Assembly (NCBI GenBank): GCA_903847205.1 | Contig: CAINDA010000062.1 | Span: forward strand, 62,001 to 126,000 | Source of the DNA: an uncultured Bacteroidota bacterium | GTDB taxonomy: Bacteria; Bacteroidota; Bacteroidia; 2-12-FULL-35-15 | Direction: 5' to 3' | DNA length: 64,000 bases | Shown: one piece after another, positions 1 to 8,617 of the stretch | How positions within the stretch are numbered: the stretch's first letter is position 1 | Layout of the letters: each line of letters begins with the position of its first letter | Program-made: the position numbers and the translations under genes | The notes under the pieces: model-generated | What the model was told of the DNA's origin: nothing | Database searches by the model: none | Seen by the model: the letters and a program-made list of their open reading frames with translations, nothing else

Positions 1-464
1 GATTCATTTTTATTTTTAACACTTATTTTATAATATTTTTCAGCATTTCTGTTATCTATTACGGATTGAATCTGAGAAAACACAAGCAAAATTATCATAA
101 CTGCAACAAGGGTAATGAAAGCCAAAGTATATTCACCTGCACCTATGGCCATTCCAATTGCGGCGCTTACCCAAATTGTTGCTGCTGTTGTTAAACCCGA
201 AACATTTGAGCCGTCTTTAAAAATAGCTCCTGCACCTAAGAACCCCACCCCTACAACAATATTACCTACAACGTGAAAGTCCTTCCCCAAAGCTATTTCT
301 TTTGATATTAATGTAAATAACGTTGCTCCGATTGTAATCAGAGTGATGGTTCTAAAGCCGGCGTTTTTACTTTTATATTCTCTTTCCGCCCCAATTATAG
401 AACCAGCTGTCATTGCAGCCAAAATTTTTAAAATATCCTCATTAATAAAATCCAGAATAACCAT
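1..464 (-). CDS. MgtC/SapB family membrane protein, C-terminus cut by the window edge
   Basis: The reverse strand reads MVILDFINEDILKILAAMTA from position 464 and stays open to base 1, so at least 154 codons are present and the C-terminus lies outside the window. The sequence is strongly hydrophobic. It carries the glycine-rich segments of the MgtC/SapB N-terminal membrane domain: GAERE near residue 26, GNIVVGVGFLGAGAIF near residues 75-90, and GLTTAATIWVSAAIG after it. MgtC-type proteins sit in the inner membrane and are linked to growth at low magnesium or to acid and phosphate stress; the exact role here is not shown. A TAnnTTTG-like -7 element lies at 494-501 on the same strand, about 30 bases before the ATG. 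The next gene upstream on this strand is moaD. Confidence 0.85.
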   Translation of the reverse strand, partial: MVILDFINEDILKILAAMTAGSIIGAEREYKSKNAGFRTITLITIGATLFTLISKEIALGKDFHVVGNIVVGVGFLGAGAIFKDGSNVSGLTTAATIWVSAAIGMAIGAGEYTLAFITLVAVMIILLVFSQIQSVIDNRNAEKYYKISVKNKNE

Positions 465-644
465 GCTGTTGTTTAAATTAAAAAATGCTGTTTCAAAATT
501 AACCTTATTTCAATTAATATCTAAAAAATTTAGAATAAGGTATGCGGTAGTTAAAATATAAAGTTTGAGTATGCAGGTTTCTAATTTTTCTGTATACATT
601 CCCGGAAAAATTCGAATGCCAATTTACAGGCCAAACTCAGGGCT

Positions 645-878
645 TTATCCTCCTGCAAACGGCGGCAATAAGGCTGCAGTGTCGCCGTCATACAGCTTTT
701 GTGTTTTAGTAATTAAATTTTTATTTACTGCAATCCGGTACGATTTATTTTTTAATAAAGGATATTGCCGAAGAAGCACTTCCTTCAATTTTTCAGTATC
801 TTCTATATTTTGTAATTCAATTTTTTCGGCGCCAGCGATGTCTGCGAGTGCCCCGAAAAACATTATATATATTTTCAT
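645..878 (-). CDS. moaD: MoaD-like molybdopterin synthase small subunit (sulfur carrier)
   Basis: A 77-residue ubiquitin-fold protein that ends in the diglycine FAGG. Family knowledge: that C-terminus is adenylated and thiocarboxylated so it can give sulfur to precursor Z during molybdopterin synthesis. Its length and the N-terminal pattern IYIMFFGALADIAGAEKIEL match MoaD. It is divergent from moaA (972), with 93 bases between the two starts, which supports a shared role in molybdenum cofactor synthesis. A TAnnTTTG match on the minus strand (910-917) lies 32 bases before its ATG. A plus-strand frame at 565-909 overlaps it but resembles nothing known. Confidence 0.88.
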   Translation of the reverse strand: MKIYIMFFGALADIAGAEKIELQNIEDTEKLKEVLLRQYPLLKNKSYRIAVNKNLITKTQKLYDGDTAALLPPFAGG

Positions 879-934
879 AAAAACAATCTGTACTTCTTTA
901 ACAGTATAACAAATTTAGAAAATTATTCATGGTT

Positions 935-961
935 TTGAATGAAGAATAAGCCTTAACTTTG
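935..961 (+). promoter_or_regulatory. Candidate Bacteroidota promoter for moaA
   Basis: A TTG at 935-937 and a TAACTTTG match to the TAnnTTTG -7 consensus at 954-961 are separated by 16 bases. The -7 element ends 10 bases before the moaA ATG, so the leader would be very short or absent. Confidence 0.4.
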
Positions 962-971
962 AATTTATAAA

Positions 972-1961
972 ATGCTTACAGATCAGCTATTCGATACTTT
1001 TGGACGCCGTCACGATTATTTGCGCATCTCACTTACAGATGCGTGCAATCTGCGCTGCGTTTACTGCATGCCCAATGAAAAAATGCTGGTTACGCCTTCC
1101 GCAGCGCTTATGCAGGCCGATGAAATAGAAAACATAGCGAGTGTTTTTGCTGCTCTTGGAGTAAAAAAAATTCGGTTAACAGGCGGTGAGCCTCTATTGA
1201 GAAGGGATACTGAGGAAATTATGCTACGGCTTTCAAAACTTCCAGTGGAACTTACTATTAGCACCAATGCTGTTCTGGCTGATAAATACATCGAAACATT
1301 TAAAAAAGCCAATATACGCTCAGTAAATGTAAGCCTGGACACATTGAATCCTGAAGAATTTTCAGCCATTACCAAACGCGGTGATTTTGAAAAAATCTTG
1401 GATAATATTTACCTTTTGCTATCGCAGGATTTTAAAGTGAAAGTAAACATGGTGGTGATGAAAGGCATTAATGAACATGCGATTTTTGATTTTATTAACT
1501 GGACTAAAGATTTTCCGCTCGACGTACGTTTTATTGAATTTATGCCTTTTGCAGGAAATGCATGGCTACCTGAAAAAGTTTTTTCATACGCTGAAATGCT
1601 TAATTTGATTGGTTCGAATTATGAATTTTTAAAACTAGAAGATTCATTGAACGACACATCAAAAAAATATAAGATAAAAGGTTACGCAGGCACTTTTGGG
1701 TTTATAACAACCATCACAGAACCTTTTTGCGGCACATGCAACCGCCTGCGGCTGACCGCTGACGGCAAAATGAAAAACTGTTTACTCTCCTCAGCTGAAA
1801 CTGATTTGCTATCAGCATTGAGAAGCGGAAAAGATATTAAGCCTTTAATCTTATCCTGCTTAAAAAGTAAAAAACTTGAACGCGGAGGGCGCTTCGATTT
1901 CGACAGCAATATAAGTTCAAGCGCTGCAGAGAACAGAAGTATGATTAAAATCGGCGGCTGA
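972..1961 (+). CDS. moaA: GTP 3',8-cyclase MoaA (radical SAM)
   Basis: A 329-residue radical SAM enzyme that converts GTP to 3',8-cH2GTP, the first step of molybdenum cofactor synthesis. The N-terminal cluster motif CxxxCxxC is C25, C29 and C32 in DACNLRCVYCMP. The C-terminal cluster is C253, C256 and C270 in CGTCNRLRLTADGKMKNC. The radical SAM glycine motif is LTGGEPLLR. The protein ends in Gly-Gly, as MoaA proteins typically do. Length is normal for the family. It faces moaD across a short divergent intergenic space. Molybdenum cofactor would serve enzymes such as xanthine dehydrogenase, which feeds the urate pathway encoded next door, although no such enzyme is in the window. Confidence 0.95.
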   Translation: MLTDQLFDTFGRRHDYLRISLTDACNLRCVYCMPNEKMLVTPSAALMQADEIENIASVFAALGVKKIRLTGGEPLLRRDTEEIMLRLSKLPVELTISTNAVLADKYIETFKKANIRSVNVSLDTLNPEEFSAITKRGDFEKILDNIYLLLSQDFKVKVNMVVMKGINEHAIFDFINWTKDFPLDVRFIEFMPFAGNAWLPEKVFSYAEMLNLIGSNYEFLKLEDSLNDTSKKYKIKGYAGTFGFITTITEPFCGTCNRLRLTADGKMKNCLLSSAETDLLSALRSGKDIKPLILSCLKSKKLERGGRFDFDSNISSSAAENRSMIKIGG

Positions 1962-1994
1962 AAATAAACTGTTGAAAAAAAGCCGTTAGATTAC

Positions 1995-2855
1995 TTACAA
2001 TTTATTTATCCATATGCTGATATAATCAGCAACCTCCTGCCAATTGGGCTGTCCGCATATATAATGAGTTCTGCCGGGAAATTCTTTAAAATCCTTCTTA
2101 CTGTCCTTATCTTTATAAGCCTCAAAATTTTTCCTATTTAAAGATGATGGAATAATATGATCTTTTTCACCTGCAATAAAAAGTAATGGGCTGTGAGGCT
2201 TTTTTAAATCAATATAACCGTCTTTCTTGGTACTGCTTCTTGGTATGTTACGGCTTTCAGGAACAACAAATTTATTAAACTCAACTTCAGTCTGCTCCAT
2301 TGTCATTGTGTTGCAGAATGCATAATTGTACCATTTTACTGTCGGCATGCAAACCGAATTTCCTTTGAAAGGATTTATTGTTGGAATGTTGGCTTTCAAA
2401 AAACTCCATTTAAAACTGGAAATCCCTTTAGGCGCAGCTGCATCAATACAGATACCTGCGACGCCCTTATTCATTGAAATAAGTTTCTGAACAGCAAGGC
2501 CCCCCATTGAATGACCAATAAGAATAGGCTTCTCCGGAAGTTTATCGATGAACTTAGCCAAGCTGTCAATTACCTGCCCGAAGGTTAATTTACCTAAATC
2601 CGCATTTATTATTTTTCGCAAATCAGAAGGCTCCCCCTCATGATAAGCATAAGCAGGGGCATAGCAGGTATACCCTTTTGCTTCAAAATATTTTTTCCAG
2701 CTGTCCCAGCTTTTAGGATTCATAAATAAACCGTGAATAAAAACAATGGTTTTTGATTTTATAGCTGGAACTGATGCGGGAGTAGTCATTTTTATTTGTC
2801 CTGTTAAGTTTAAAATTAGTAAGAAAGCAAAGACTGTAGATAATATTTTTTTCAT
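1995..2855 (-). CDS. Alpha/beta hydrolase, exported
   Basis: 286 residues with a hydrophobic N-terminal signal (KKILSTVFAFLLILNLTG). The fold markers are visible: the oxyanion-side FIHGLFMNPKSW near residues 39-50, the nucleophile elbow GHSMGG with S116, a probable acid D232 in GEKDHIIP, and H264 in GRTHYI. Its substrate cannot be told from sequence; related proteins are lipases or esterases. It converges on moaA, with 33 bases between the stops, and sits upstream on the same strand as nothing obviously related. It may have no link to the urate genes. Confidence 0.85.
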   Translation of the reverse strand: MKKILSTVFAFLLILNLTGQIKMTTPASVPAIKSKTIVFIHGLFMNPKSWDSWKKYFEAKGYTCYAPAYAYHEGEPSDLRKIINADLGKLTFGQVIDSLAKFIDKLPEKPILIGHSMGGLAVQKLISMNKGVAGICIDAAAPKGISSFKWSFLKANIPTINPFKGNSVCMPTVKWYNYAFCNTMTMEQTEVEFNKFVVPESRNIPRSSTKKDGYIDLKKPHSPLLFIAGEKDHIIPSSLNRKNFEAYKDKDSKKDFKEFPGRTHYICGQPNWQEVADYISIWINKL

Positions 2856-3044
2856 TCAGTACATAAATAAGTTTATAAAACCATGACAAATATCATATTT
2901 ATTTTTAATTTGACAAGATTTTCAGCCCTTTTTTTGACAGTCCTAATCTTGGAAGCTTTGCAGAGATGAAAAGAATAAGAAAAATTTAATTTTCGAAAGT
3001 GGACATTAACTTAATTATACAGAATTGGAATGAAAAGCAAATCT

Positions 3045-4613
3045 CTATTCTTCTTTGGATCCATTTTCAATCCAGCATTGTATCACATCTCTTTCTTCCT
3101 GAGTCATGTGAGTTTTATTTGCCTGGGGCATAGTACTCGTTGTTACAGCGCGGGCTAAAATCCTTTCGGAAAGACGTATAATGGTTTTGGGATCATCAAA
3201 CATAATACCATTGGGAGCGATTTTTAAAACATCATCTGTAGGTTTTGAAGAATGGCATTGGACGCACCTTTTGGTAATAATTGCGTTCACTTCAGTAAAA
3301 GTTGCAGGTGCATTTTCTTTGCACACAGATTTTGTTTTTGGTGCAGTAATGAAAGCCAAGGCAAATATTCCTGCAGTAGCTGCTGGAAGTATCCACACTG
3401 CTTTTTCTCCTTTTTCTATCAAGTTTAAATAGTGTTTTACCAGAACACTTACTAACGATAAACCAATCAAAACAACCCAGTTGAAAGCACTTCCATAGGT
3501 ACTGGGGAAATGGCTGCTGATCATAATAAAAATTACAGGGAGTGTAAAATAGTTGTTGCTCTTGGAGCGAAGCAATGCATTTTTTCCAAAAGAGGGATCA
3601 ACAGGCCTGCCTTCTTTAGCTGCTTTTACCATCGCCTTCTGGGATGGAATAATAACTCTGAAAACATTGCCGGCCATGAGAGTTCCGATAATCGCCCCTA
3701 CATGAATGTATGCTGCCCTGCTGCTGAAAACATGCAGAAGAAACCAAGCTGCTCCGCATATAAAAATAAATAAAACGGCTCCAAAAAGAATTAAATTTTT
3801 AGCAACAGGAGATTTGCACAACGTATCATAAAATAACCAACTTACAATAAGAGTACCTATGCCTATTGAAATTGCGGCGCTGGATGAAATGTCAAGTACA
3901 GAAGGGTCGATAAGATAGACTTTTGCATCTAAATAATAAACAATTACCAACAGCATAAAGCCGGAAAGCCAGGTAAAATAAGACTCATACTTAAACCAAT
4001 GCAGGTCTTTTGGAATTTCTGCAGGCGCCGTTTTATATTTTTCGAGGTAGTAAAAACCGCCGCCATGAACTGCCCATAAATTGCCGGCTATTCCTTCTCT
4101 CAAATCTTTTGTGCGGTTCAAGCTGTTTTCCAAAAAATTAAAATAAAAAGAAGCACCAATCCATGCAATCCCGAAAACAACATGCATCCATCTCACCAAT
4201 AGATTCAACCATTCCACAACATGCGACTCCATATTGGTTCCCTTTACCAAAGTGAAGCATACATAAAAAAATGCAATTATCAAACTGATGTAGAACAAAA
4301 CCGTTTTAGTTTCTTCTAATTCTTCAATTTTGTCCTTTAATTTTTCTGAAGAAGCTGGCAAAACACCTGAACTTTCATCGGTTTGAGACAGTTCCTGTTT
4401 CAAAAGAGATATAACATTTTTTAGTGCATATAAAACCAGCAGAATAATTAATGAGGGGATCAATATTATTAAAAAATCGGAAGTGTTGAATTTTGTGGAA
4501 AACTGCCCGGCGGCATAACTGTTCGATTCCAAAAATAAAAAAACCAGAAGCAGAAATATTTTTGATAGAGTGCCTGCTTCTCTGACACGGCCGGAGTTCA
4601 ATGTGTTTTTCAT
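3045..4613 (-). CDS. puuD: PuuD-type membrane urate hydroxylase with C-terminal cytochrome c domain
   Basis: 522 residues. Residues from about 130 match the PuuD urate hydroxylase membrane domain: RWMHVVFGIAWIGASFYFNF, NLWAVHGGGFYYLEKY, and several further transmembrane helices. The C-terminus is a cytochrome c domain with CVQCH (C450, C453, H454) and a likely axial Met near 495 in TMPQ. Family knowledge: PuuD oxidises urate to 5-hydroxyisourate at the membrane and passes electrons to the respiratory chain instead of making peroxide. The first 130 residues look like an extension: a signal-like helix (19-35), a helix (47-64), a charged coiled stretch (70-103) and another helix (105-123). It is divergent from the allantoinase operon, separated by 231 bases. 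Confidence 0.9.
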   Translation of the reverse strand: MKNTLNSGRVREAGTLSKIFLLLVFLFLESNSYAAGQFSTKFNTSDFLIILIPSLIILLVLYALKNVISLLKQELSQTDESSGVLPASSEKLKDKIEELEETKTVLFYISLIIAFFYVCFTLVKGTNMESHVVEWLNLLVRWMHVVFGIAWIGASFYFNFLENSLNRTKDLREGIAGNLWAVHGGGFYYLEKYKTAPAEIPKDLHWFKYESYFTWLSGFMLLVIVYYLDAKVYLIDPSVLDISSSAAISIGIGTLIVSWLFYDTLCKSPVAKNLILFGAVLFIFICGAAWFLLHVFSSRAAYIHVGAIIGTLMAGNVFRVIIPSQKAMVKAAKEGRPVDPSFGKNALLRSKSNNYFTLPVIFIMISSHFPSTYGSAFNWVVLIGLSLVSVLVKHYLNLIEKGEKAVWILPAATAGIFALAFITAPKTKSVCKENAPATFTEVNAIITKRCVQCHSSKPTDDVLKIAPNGIMFDDPKTIIRLSERILARAVTTSTMPQANKTHMTQEERDVIQCWIENGSKEE

Positions 4614-4817
4614 ACAGATTCATTGTTTCTTTGAAAATCCATCTGAAATTTGATAATGAATTAATTTACTAATTGTTCTTCTGTTTCATTTTCAAATCTG
4701 TACATTTTCGCATTTCAAGATTTTAATTTTAAAGGGAAATTCAACTAGTAAATTTTCAAATATGCGCATTGAAAAATTCTCCTTTATTTTAATGGCTAAA
4801 TATAGAAACAAGTTTAA

Positions 4818-4825
4818 TATATTTG
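4818..4825 (+). promoter_or_regulatory. Candidate -7 element for the allantoinase operon
   Basis: TATATTTG fits the Bacteroidota TAnnTTTG -7 consensus and ends 19 bases before the allantoinase ATG. No good TTG -33 partner is seen at the right distance. Confidence 0.4.
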
Positions 4826-4844
4826 TTAAAATTGTATCATAATA

Positions 4845-6206
4845 ATGAAAAATTTAGCAGCTGATTTTGGTCTCCACAGTTCAAAAATTCTTATTGAATC
4901 AGAATTTTGTGATGCCACAATTTTAATTAAAGACGGGATTATTTCAGACATTATTTCTGGCAAAATCGCTTCCCCCGATTTCCTTATTGAAGAAGCAGGT
5001 GATTTGATTGTGATGCCCGGAATTATTGATTCACACGTTCATATAAACGAGCCGGGAAGAACCGAATGGGAAGGTTTTGAAACCATTACGAAAGCAGCTA
5101 TAGCCGGCGGTATCACTACTTTGGTTGACATGCCTTTAAATGCAAGCCCCGTAACCACATCCGCGGAAGCGTTTCAGCAAAAACTTGATGCAGCAATGGG
5201 GAAACTATACTGTAACTGTGGGTTCTGGGGAGGAATAGTTCCCGACAACATTGATAAACTGGAAGAATTAATAGATGCGGGAGTATTAGGAATCAAAGCA
5301 TTTTTAACTCATTCAGGAATTGATGACTTTCCGAATGTTACAATTTCTGATCTTAAAAAAGGAATGCCTATTCTTGCAAAACACAATATCCCCCTGCTTG
5401 CACACGCCGAAATTGATGAAGTGCACCCCGGCATTGCAGTGTTTGAAAAAAATCCGACAAATTATAAAGCCTATCTCGGTTCACGCCCTAAAACATGGGA
5501 GGATAAAGCGGTTCGGCTGATGATTGATTTATGCAGAGAATTTAACAGCCCTGTTCATATTGTTCATTTATCCTCTGGCGACAGTATTGAACAGATCAAA
5601 GCAGCGCGTGCAGAAGGGCTTCCTTTAACGGTAGAAACATGTCCGCAGTATCTTTATTTCTGTGCAGAAGAAATTCCAAACTGCAATACTTTATTCAAAT
5701 GCGCTCCCCCTATCCGTGAAAGAGAAAACAATGAAAAGCTCTGGAAAGCATTGAAAGACGGCACAATTGATTTTATTGTTACCGACCACTCCCCTGCTTC
5801 TCCAGAATTAAAAAAAATAGAATCATGCAATTTAAAAGAGGCCTGGGGAGGTATTGCCAGCATACAATTTTCGCTGCCTGTTGTATGGACGGCAGCAAAA
5901 AAAAGAGGTTTCAGCATCAACGAAATTGCTGAACTCATGAGTAAAAATATTGCGAAATTTATAGGCTTTAAAAATAGCAAAGGGCAGATAAAAAAAGGCT
6001 TTGATGCAGATTTAACCGTATGGGATCCTGAGCAGAAATTCATCGCCGCAAAGGAATCTATTCATTACCGCCATAAAATAAGCCCATACGTTGGTGAGGA
6101 ACTGTTCGGCGTTATCAGACAAACGTATGTGAACGGGAAAAAAGTGTTTGAAAACGGAAATTTTATATCTTTACCACAAGGGAAAATCTTATTAAGAAAA
6201 CACTAA
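4845..6206 (+). CDS. allB: Allantoinase
   Basis: 453 residues of the amidohydrolase/dihydroorotase superfamily. The metal-binding HVH is H64 and H66 in GIIDSHVHINEPG. The carbamylated lysine is K151 in LGIKAFLTHSG. Later ligands are in LLAHAE, IVHLSS and VTDHSP. Family knowledge: allantoinase opens allantoin to allantoate. Dihydroorotase is the main alternative, but the HINEPGRTEWEGFET stretch and the neighbours (allantoicase, OHCU decarboxylase, HIU hydrolase) favour allantoinase. It starts the plus-strand urate operon; the next gene begins 6 bases after its stop. Confidence 0.95.
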   Translation: MKNLAADFGLHSSKILIESEFCDATILIKDGIISDIISGKIASPDFLIEEAGDLIVMPGIIDSHVHINEPGRTEWEGFETITKAAIAGGITTLVDMPLNASPVTTSAEAFQQKLDAAMGKLYCNCGFWGGIVPDNIDKLEELIDAGVLGIKAFLTHSGIDDFPNVTISDLKKGMPILAKHNIPLLAHAEIDEVHPGIAVFEKNPTNYKAYLGSRPKTWEDKAVRLMIDLCREFNSPVHIVHLSSGDSIEQIKAARAEGLPLTVETCPQYLYFCAEEIPNCNTLFKCAPPIRERENNEKLWKALKDGTIDFIVTDHSPASPELKKIESCNLKEAWGGIASIQFSLPVVWTAAKKRGFSINEIAELMSKNIAKFIGFKNSKGQIKKGFDADLTVWDPEQKFIAAKESIHYRHKISPYVGEELFGVIRQTYVNGKKVFENGNFISLPQGKILLRKH

Positions 6207-6212
6207 TTTATT

Positions 6213-6530
6213 ATGGCTGACAGGGACTTCAAAACCTTTAAGGAATTTTATCCCTATTATCTGAGTGAGCACAGCCTTATTGGTACGCGTGTTACACATT
6301 TTATAGGCACATCACTCTTTTTAATATTTGCAATGTCTGCATTGTTAGAATTGAAAATTTTATTTCTTATTGAAGGCATTTTTTGTGCATACCTATTTGC
6401 ATGGATAGGTCATTTTTTTATTGAGAAAAACAAACCGGCAACATTCCAGTACCCCTGGATGTCGCTCAAAGGAGATTTTAAATTGTATTTTGATATTTTA
6501 ACCGGTAAACAAGGATTTAAAGGACAATGA
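6213..6530 (+). CDS. Mpo1-like (DUF962) small membrane protein
   Basis: 105 residues with the DUF962/Mpo1 layout. An N-terminal FKEFYPYYLSEH and a TRVTHFIG histidine come before one hydrophobic pair of helices. These are followed by AWIGHFFIEKNKPATFQYP and a final WMSLKGDFKLY segment. Family knowledge: the yeast homologue Mpo1 is an iron-dependent dioxygenase acting on 2-hydroxy fatty acids, and the histidines here are those conserved in the family. The bacterial role is unknown. It lies inside the urate operon, 6 bases after allantoinase and overlapping allantoicase by 4 bases (ATGA), so it is probably co-expressed with them. Confidence 0.8.
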   Translation: MADRDFKTFKEFYPYYLSEHSLIGTRVTHFIGTSLFLIFAMSALLELKILFLIEGIFCAYLFAWIGHFFIEKNKPATFQYPWMSLKGDFKLYFDILTGKQGFKGQ

Positions 6531-7588
6531 TGAAAAATGTTTCAGTTGAAAATATAAAAACAGAAAGCCCGGCATACACAAAATTGACAGATCTTGCTGC
6601 TGAACGTTTCGGCGGGAAAGCACTTGTATGCAGTGATGATTTTTTTGCAGAAAAAGAAAACCTGCTAAAACCCGGCAGAGGTATTTTTATTGACGGTAAA
6701 TATACCGACAGGGGAAAATGGATGGACGGCTGGGAGTCACGCAGGAAGCGGACTGCAGGACATGATTGGTGCATCATTAAACTTGGAACTTCCGGCATTA
6801 TAAGAGGACTGGATATTGACACCAACTTTTTTTTAGGAAACCACCCTCCTTTTGCATCAGTTGAAGCATGCAGTATAATTGGGGCTCCCACGGCTAAAAG
6901 CCTTCAGTCAGCTAAAACCAAATGGACTGAAATCCTTCCTAAATCACCCTTACAACCTGGCAGTCAGAATTTTTTTGAAATTCCAAGTGAAAAAATATGG
7001 ACACATCTGCGCTTAAATATTTTTCCCGACGGCGGAGTTGCCCGTTTGAAGGTATATGGAGAGGTTTATAAAAACTGGAGCCTTGTAAAGCCGCATGAAT
7101 TAGTTGATTTGGCGGCTGCAGTAAATGGCGCCCAATCGGTGTTGTGCAATGATATGTTTTTCAGCCACATGGATAATTTAATAATGCCGGGGCGCGGCGT
7201 TAACATGGGAGACGGCTGGGAAACCAAGCGTAACCGAACTCCCGGCAACCGCGACTGGGTAATTGTAAAACTTGCGCACAAAGGAGAGATAAAAAAAATA
7301 TTGGTTGATACCTCCCATTTTAAAGGGAATTATCCGGATACATGTTCTATTGAAGGAATTAATCTCAGCGATTTACTCCTTCCCGAAAAGGGGGCTGGGG
7401 CGATTGATTTAAATTCTTCTGATTTAAAATGGACTGAAATTTTACCGGCAGTTAAATTGCAGGCAGACTTCGAACATTTTTTTGAAAATCAGATTACCGA
7501 TAGGGGCCATTTTACTCACATCCGCTTAAACATATTTCCTGACGGCGGAATCAGCCGATTGCGATTATTTGGTTTTAAAAAGAAATAA
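6527..7588 (+). CDS. alc: Allantoicase
   Basis: 353 residues made of two allantoicase repeats, about 20-180 and 195-350. Each has the sequence order LLKPGRGIFIDG or LIMPGRGVNMGDG, then GWESRRKR or GWETKRNR, then a GNHPP or GNYPD turn, and ends in THLRLNIFPDGGVARL or THIRLNIFPDGGISRL. Family knowledge: the enzyme splits allantoate to ureidoglycolate and urea. The start overlaps the stop of the Mpo1-like gene by 4 bases, and OHCU decarboxylase follows after a single base, so all are translated as one unit. No urease or ureidoglycolate lyase gene is in the window. Confidence 0.95.
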   Translation: MMKNVSVENIKTESPAYTKLTDLAAERFGGKALVCSDDFFAEKENLLKPGRGIFIDGKYTDRGKWMDGWESRRKRTAGHDWCIIKLGTSGIIRGLDIDTNFFLGNHPPFASVEACSIIGAPTAKSLQSAKTKWTEILPKSPLQPGSQNFFEIPSEKIWTHLRLNIFPDGGVARLKVYGEVYKNWSLVKPHELVDLAAAVNGAQSVLCNDMFFSHMDNLIMPGRGVNMGDGWETKRNRTPGNRDWVIVKLAHKGEIKKILVDTSHFKGNYPDTCSIEGINLSDLLLPEKGAGAIDLNSSDLKWTEILPAVKLQADFEHFFENQITDRGHFTHIRLNIFPDGGISRLRLFGFKKK

Positions 7589-7589
7589 A

Positions 7590-8093
7590 ATGTCCCTCGA
7601 AGAATTAAATAAATTAAGCCGCGATAAAGCCTTTGAAGAATTATTCAAATGCTGCGGTTCTACAGATTGGGCAAGAAATTTAGCTGACTTCAGGCCTTTT
7701 AAAGACAAGCAGGAACTTTTCAAACTTTCTGATATGATTTGGATAAGCTCCGAAATGGAGGATGGACTGGAAGCTTTCTCTCATCATCCAAAAATCGGCG
7801 ACTTAAAAAATCTTGAAAAAAAATTCGCATCAACCAAAGAGTGGGCCGGAGGAGAGCAGGCCGGCGTGAACACCGCTGAACATCAAACGCTCACTGAGCT
7901 GGCCGAAGGCAATAAAGCTTACGAAAATAAATTCGGATATATTTTTATTGTCTGCGCTACTGGTAAAACAGCTGATGAAATGCTTTTGCTTCTCAAAGCC
8001 AGATTAATGAATGATCCGACAACAGAATTTAGAATTGCAATGGCAGAACAAAATAAAATTACTCACCTCCGATTAGAAAAATTATTAGCATGA
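7590..8093 (+). CDS. uraD: 2-oxo-4-hydroxy-4-carboxy-5-ureidoimidazoline (OHCU) decarboxylase
   Basis: 167 residues from the ATG at 7590 (MSLEELNKLS). An upstream in-frame ATG at 7569 lies inside allantoicase and adds only a lysine- and arginine-rich tail of seven residues, so 7590 is preferred. The active-site HHPKIGD (H65, H66) and the later FGYIFIVCATGKTADEMLLLLKARL helix are hallmarks of OHCU decarboxylase. Family knowledge: it decarboxylates OHCU to S-allantoin. Its place between allantoicase and hydroxyisourate hydrolase fits. Confidence 0.95.
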   Translation: MSLEELNKLSRDKAFEELFKCCGSTDWARNLADFRPFKDKQELFKLSDMIWISSEMEDGLEAFSHHPKIGDLKNLEKKFASTKEWAGGEQAGVNTAEHQTLTELAEGNKAYENKFGYIFIVCATGKTADEMLLLLKARLMNDPTTEFRIAMAEQNKITHLRLEKLLA

Positions 8094-8431
8094 GCCAGAT
8101 AACTACACATGTATTAGATACCAGCGCCGGCAGGCCTGCACAGGGCATCACTATTGTTTTAGAGCAACTGAGCAGCGATGGGAAATGGATTCGCCTGGGA
8201 AAGGGAAAAACAAATTCAGACGGCAGGCTTCCAACTTTACTTTCAGATGAAATACAATTAGATCATGCAGTTTACCAGCTTGTTTTTGACACCGGAACAT
8301 ATTTTAAAGTGCAAGGTGTTAAAGGATTTTACCCATCAATTACTATTACATTTGAAATTGCTGATGACACACATTATCATGTACCGCTATTGCTAAACCC
8401 TTTTGGATACAGCACTTACAGAGGGAGTTGA
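8090..8431 (+). CDS. uraH: 5-hydroxyisourate hydrolase (transthyretin-like)
   Basis: 113 residues, the usual length of a cytosolic HIU hydrolase. The conserved catalytic positions are visible: H7 in ITTHVLDTSAGRPA, R46 in NSDGRLP, H97 in HYHVPLLLNPFGYSTY, and the diagnostic C-terminal YRGS. It hydrolyses 5-hydroxyisourate, the PuuD product, to OHCU. The start overlaps the stop of the OHCU decarboxylase gene by 4 bases (ATGA), so the two sequential enzymes are probably translationally coupled. Confidence 0.96.
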   Translation: MSQITTHVLDTSAGRPAQGITIVLEQLSSDGKWIRLGKGKTNSDGRLPTLLSDEIQLDHAVYQLVFDTGTYFKVQGVKGFYPSITITFEIADDTHYHVPLLLNPFGYSTYRGS

Positions 8432-8617
8432 TTTTAATATATTAATTTCGCTACAGTCAATTGAGCTTTGGATCCCCCCCCCTTGCATGATTGGTCGCGT
8501 GAAAGAGAAGGGGGACGCGAAGCATGTGCGCTGCAGAGGGATGAAATTTTTTACAATTTTTAAACTCATAATTAATTTTCAAATATTGAATTATCAAATT
8601 TTCAAATTAAAATAAAT
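8432..8617 (+). other. Intergenic segment with a GC-rich patch
   Basis: 186 bases between uraH and the next gene. Positions 8468-8545 are unusually GC-rich for the region. They hold a run of about nine C bases, a CGCGT/ACGCG inverted pair and two CATG-containing halves, then return to AT-rich DNA. It may be a decayed palindromic repeat. The open frame across it (8403-8615) is low-complexity and not believable as a gene. Confidence 0.4.

Noticed and set aside
565-909. Plus-strand 114-codon open frame
   Set aside because: It covers moaD on the other strand, which has a clear family match and the Gly-Gly end; this frame resembles nothing.
8403-8615. Open frame over the end of uraH and the gap
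   Set aside because: Low-complexity translation with a poly-Pro-like stretch from the C run; no family resemblance.
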